Assembly: GCA_009760855.2 (NCBI GenBank)
Contig: WPIO01000060.1
Location: 567,501 to 621,000, forward strand
DNA: 53,500 nucleotides
Source of the DNA: Cristatella mucedo
Lineage: Eukaryota; Bryozoa; Phylactolaemata; Cristatellidae
Direction: 5' to 3'
Below the pieces are notes generated by a model. That model was not told where the DNA came from, made no database searches, and saw nothing but the letters and a program-made list of their open reading frames with translations. Shown here piece after piece: positions 29,031-53,500 of this stretch. The position numbers and the translations under genes are program-made. How positions within the stretch are numbered: position 1 is the stretch's first letter; every line of letters begins with the position of its first letter.

Positions 29031-29157
29031 TCGTCAAGTATTCCCCGTGTCTTGTAGCGTACTCGCCGTATTAGTGACGTATACACCGAAGATTTGAGTA
29101 TGTAGAAAGTCTCACCAACTCAACCAGGCTTAACAGTTCCACTAATTCAGCTACGCC

Positions 29158-29340
29158 CATGAACCTTAGTCCAAGGGTAAGATGCTTGCAGTTCGCGACC
29201 AAGGTCGGTCGTTGGCATTCTGAAGCAGGCAACACTGTATTGCTCTCTCACTCACTCTTTAATCTTTGTCACGATGGGCGAAAGCTGGAGCCTTCCTACC
29301 ATCTTCCTATCTACACAGGCTGAAGCCGCTTAAGAAGCAA
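29158..29340 (+). mobile_element. SINE-2 copy, strongly diverged
   Basis: A head-like CCTTAGTCCAAGGGTAAGAT with CGCGACCAAGGTCGGTCGTT resembles the SINE-2 head. The tail is not recognisable, so this is a weak call. Confidence 0.35.
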
Positions 29341-30967
29341 GTCCTGCAGACGCATCCTACGGTACGGAGGCCTTTTGTCACGTAAAAGCGTCATTTCTCG
29401 GTGGACTGCAGCAGGGGGGCAGAGGTGTAGCAAGGGGTGGGCATAGGGTACAGGGTGTCCCCTGGCGCCAAGTCTGAGGGGACGCCAAAAGCAAAATGCA
29501 TTGCCCATATATTTTAAAATTTTCTTTTTCGCGTGGGATTACTAATCTTGATTTCAAGCAGGTCCTTGTTTCAATGGACTTGACTATTGCTGGCTGAGAT
29601 AGTAAAGCATGTTTACAGACTTAGACCAAGTTGTAGCTTGACGCTCTGGCGGTACACAGACGACGACACGTAAAGACCGCGTTGGCTTTAAACACAGCGT
29701 ATTCGGCTGGCGCTCGTAGCGAAACAAAAACATGGCCGTTCATCCTTCCGTCCGCGTTACAACTGCATCGTTGCATAACCTGCTTCGGAGAAGCTCGGTT
29801 GTCAAGGAGCACTCACCGAGCCCAAGCGCATGCCGTACCAACAATCTACAAACAAAATCGTAGCGAGAACACGCGAGGGTGGGTACAAGTGAACTGACAT
29901 CGCTGCAGCAGCGTCTGCCAGATACGATGAGGCCAAGCTGCGAGTGAGAAAGGGTGGAAAAAGACACCGTCCACGTTGAACGTGTACCCTCAGAGATGCA
30001 GAATCCTTAGCGAAATAGCAGAAAATCTTCGAAGACTGGCAATGATTGCCAATGTATATTCATAGGCAACAATATTGCCGTGCGGCTATACAATTCAATC
30101 GCTATGCATGCAACGAGTGGAACGAAGGAAATACAAATCAAATGTGCAAACCAGCCAAGACAATACTCGAGTCTCAGCAGTTAGGTTCCATCATCTACTA
30201 AGATTATACGATGCTGCTTGAGTTCGGACGCTTAGAAATGCTCGTAGCCAATAAAAAAATTAGCCGTCCGCTAACAATGGGTAAAAAATAAGCAGCAAGG
30301 GCCACGTGGCACAGGAGATGTGCTGTCACCGCTAAGCAGTGAAACCTGAAACCGTCCACGCCAGCAGCAGCTCCACCGATGTCCAGCAGCTCAGCACATG
30401 CAAGCGTCATGCATGCAGACAGACGTGTGTGCACGTGTCAGCTCGGGCGACGGCTACAACGAGAGTAGGCGCTGCAAAATTCGTGGCTTGCAGCCATAGT
30501 GGGTCACCACATCGGCCAAAGTAGTAGCCTGGCGATCGTCCACGCTTCGCGCGTGCGGTGGTCACGGGTCGTGTTTCTCGACCCAGCATTTTGCATAGAA
30601 AGCCCAAACGGAAAGAGGAAGGCAGATCCACACTCCGACTCCGATCCAAGGATGAAACCTATCTGCTTCGCTCTTCAGGCACATCTGCGAAGGGGTTGCA
30701 CCTCCTGGTCAAGAATTCGCCAAGTTTTGATTCTCGCAAGGAGCTGCATACAGGCGCCAACTCGACAGCAGTCCGATTCCATAGCAACGGCTAGCGAAGG
30801 CAGGCGATGGCGCCAGGCGCCCTAGATGTCGCCGAAATTCACCAGCGACTGCACGGTGGCTTGAACGACAGATTCCAGTTGCAATCTTCCCGGCAGCGAG
30901 CAGCAGCAGCTCATCGATCGGCGCCACACGGGCGGCTACGTCGCGAGACGCCGCCGAGGCGCGACGA

Positions 30968-52858
<21,891 letters not shown>

Positions 52859-53019
52859 CTGCAGCAATTAAAAAAAACTGCCTCAGCGCCTGACCAGGAA
52901 TAGGTCAGAGTGAGGCATGCGCATAATAGCAGACCACATAGCATACCCGTAGTGACCATGTCTGCAGTTGGGGTTCACACACGGTCACCAGAGCACAAGC
53001 TTGCCGCTACCAATGCAGC

Positions 53020-53500
53020 CACATAACTAGTAAGTTAGTTTTGTCGTCATTCAATTTAGGAAAGTTTGCTCTGCCATTCATTAGCAGATGTTAGCAATAC
53101 ATGCAGCAAGGGAGCTGAGAGAGTTCGTCGAGTCAGACGGACGAGCGGGATCAAGGCCAAGGTCATCAACTAATTGTCATGCGCAGAGAAGTGAAAGCCT
53201 GGACTGTGCTTGGCGACGGCAAGAGGGAGAGTAGAAAACTGCGAAAAGAAGCGGACCTAAGCACACAGCCCTGAGGTGCCGTGTACTTCAGCTGTTCCTC
53301 GGATGATCTTAGTTTGTTCACATCAATATTCCGGAGTCTCTCACTTAGATAGGACCTGAACCACTGTTGTGCTGTGCCAATAATTACTAGGCGAGATGGA
53401 GGTGCTCCATAAAGACTTGGTGACAAATAGTCTAGACTCTGCCAAAAGATCTAGAAAAAAACGCAGAGGCTTTACCTAAGTCTGCATTCTTAAAAAGGTC
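53020..53500 (-). mobile_element. L2-like LINE fragment running off the right edge
   Basis: The - strand encodes W-F-R-S-Y-L-S-E-R-L-R-N-I-D-V-N near 53300-53370 and the region upstream of the YADDT box, which is mutated here. Continues beyond 53,500. Confidence 0.75.

Larger units (their letters stand above)
28384..30967. other. Intergenic stretch downstream of plexin
   Basis: Contains the L2 fragment at 28741 and a weak SINE-2 at 29158. At 29430-29500 is a G-rich segment ending in a GCGCCAAG motif, likely repetitive. No supported gene is seen. The plexin 3' UTR should start at 30967 and run leftward; no clear polyadenylation signal was identified. Confidence 0.5.

Overview
This is invertebrate-type metazoan genomic DNA. 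It contains two multi-exon animal genes with GT-AG introns, many LINE and tRNA-SINE fragments, and long dinucleotide arrays. The phylum cannot be fixed from the sequence. Nothing bacterial or phage-like is visible: no operons, CRISPR arrays or intact rRNA genes. Exons were assembled by eye from family conservation plus matching splice phase, and every junction used is phase-consistent unless stated.

Left third (about 1-21.4 kb, + strand): a mitochondrial pyruvate dehydrogenase kinase (PDK/BCKDK family) gene. Nine exons were recognised between 3599 and the stop at 21007. The N-terminal exon(s) and the exon that should carry the G1 ATP-binding box (between 15191 and 19643) were not found. Introns hold tRNA-derived SINEs, L2-like LINE fragments, (CT)n, (GA)n and (CA)n arrays and many poly-G runs.

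Middle (21.0-31.0 kb): the space between the two convergent genes. It holds a decayed, unidentified coding-like segment (about 21.68-22.76 kb), several L2-like LINE copies, an apparent 5S rRNA-LINE chimera (about 27.0-27.82 kb) and SINEs.

Right part (31.0-52.9 kb, - strand): the 3' two-thirds of a plexin gene, the semaphorin receptor. Seventeen phase-consistent exons encode about 1060 residues, running from the third IPT domain through IPT4-6, the transmembrane helix, the juxtamembrane coiled coil and the split RasGAP-like domain with its inserted Rho-binding domain, to the stop codon. The sema and PSI exons must lie beyond 53,500. Plexin features worth notice are a polybasic convertase-like site, a C-terminal T-H-L PDZ-type ending, and a (CTG)32 tract (sense strand) in the last intron.

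The mobile fraction has a recognisable logic. An L2-clade LINE (YADDT reverse transcriptase, (ATT)n tail) shares its 3' end with a tRNA-derived SINE (SINE-1), as expected for a SINE mobilised by that LINE. A second tRNA-SINE (SINE-2) and a second LINE with an ACATT-type tail (LINE-B) are also present. Two L2 copies contain nested younger L2 insertions. The two host genes have no obvious functional link; they are simply convergent neighbours.
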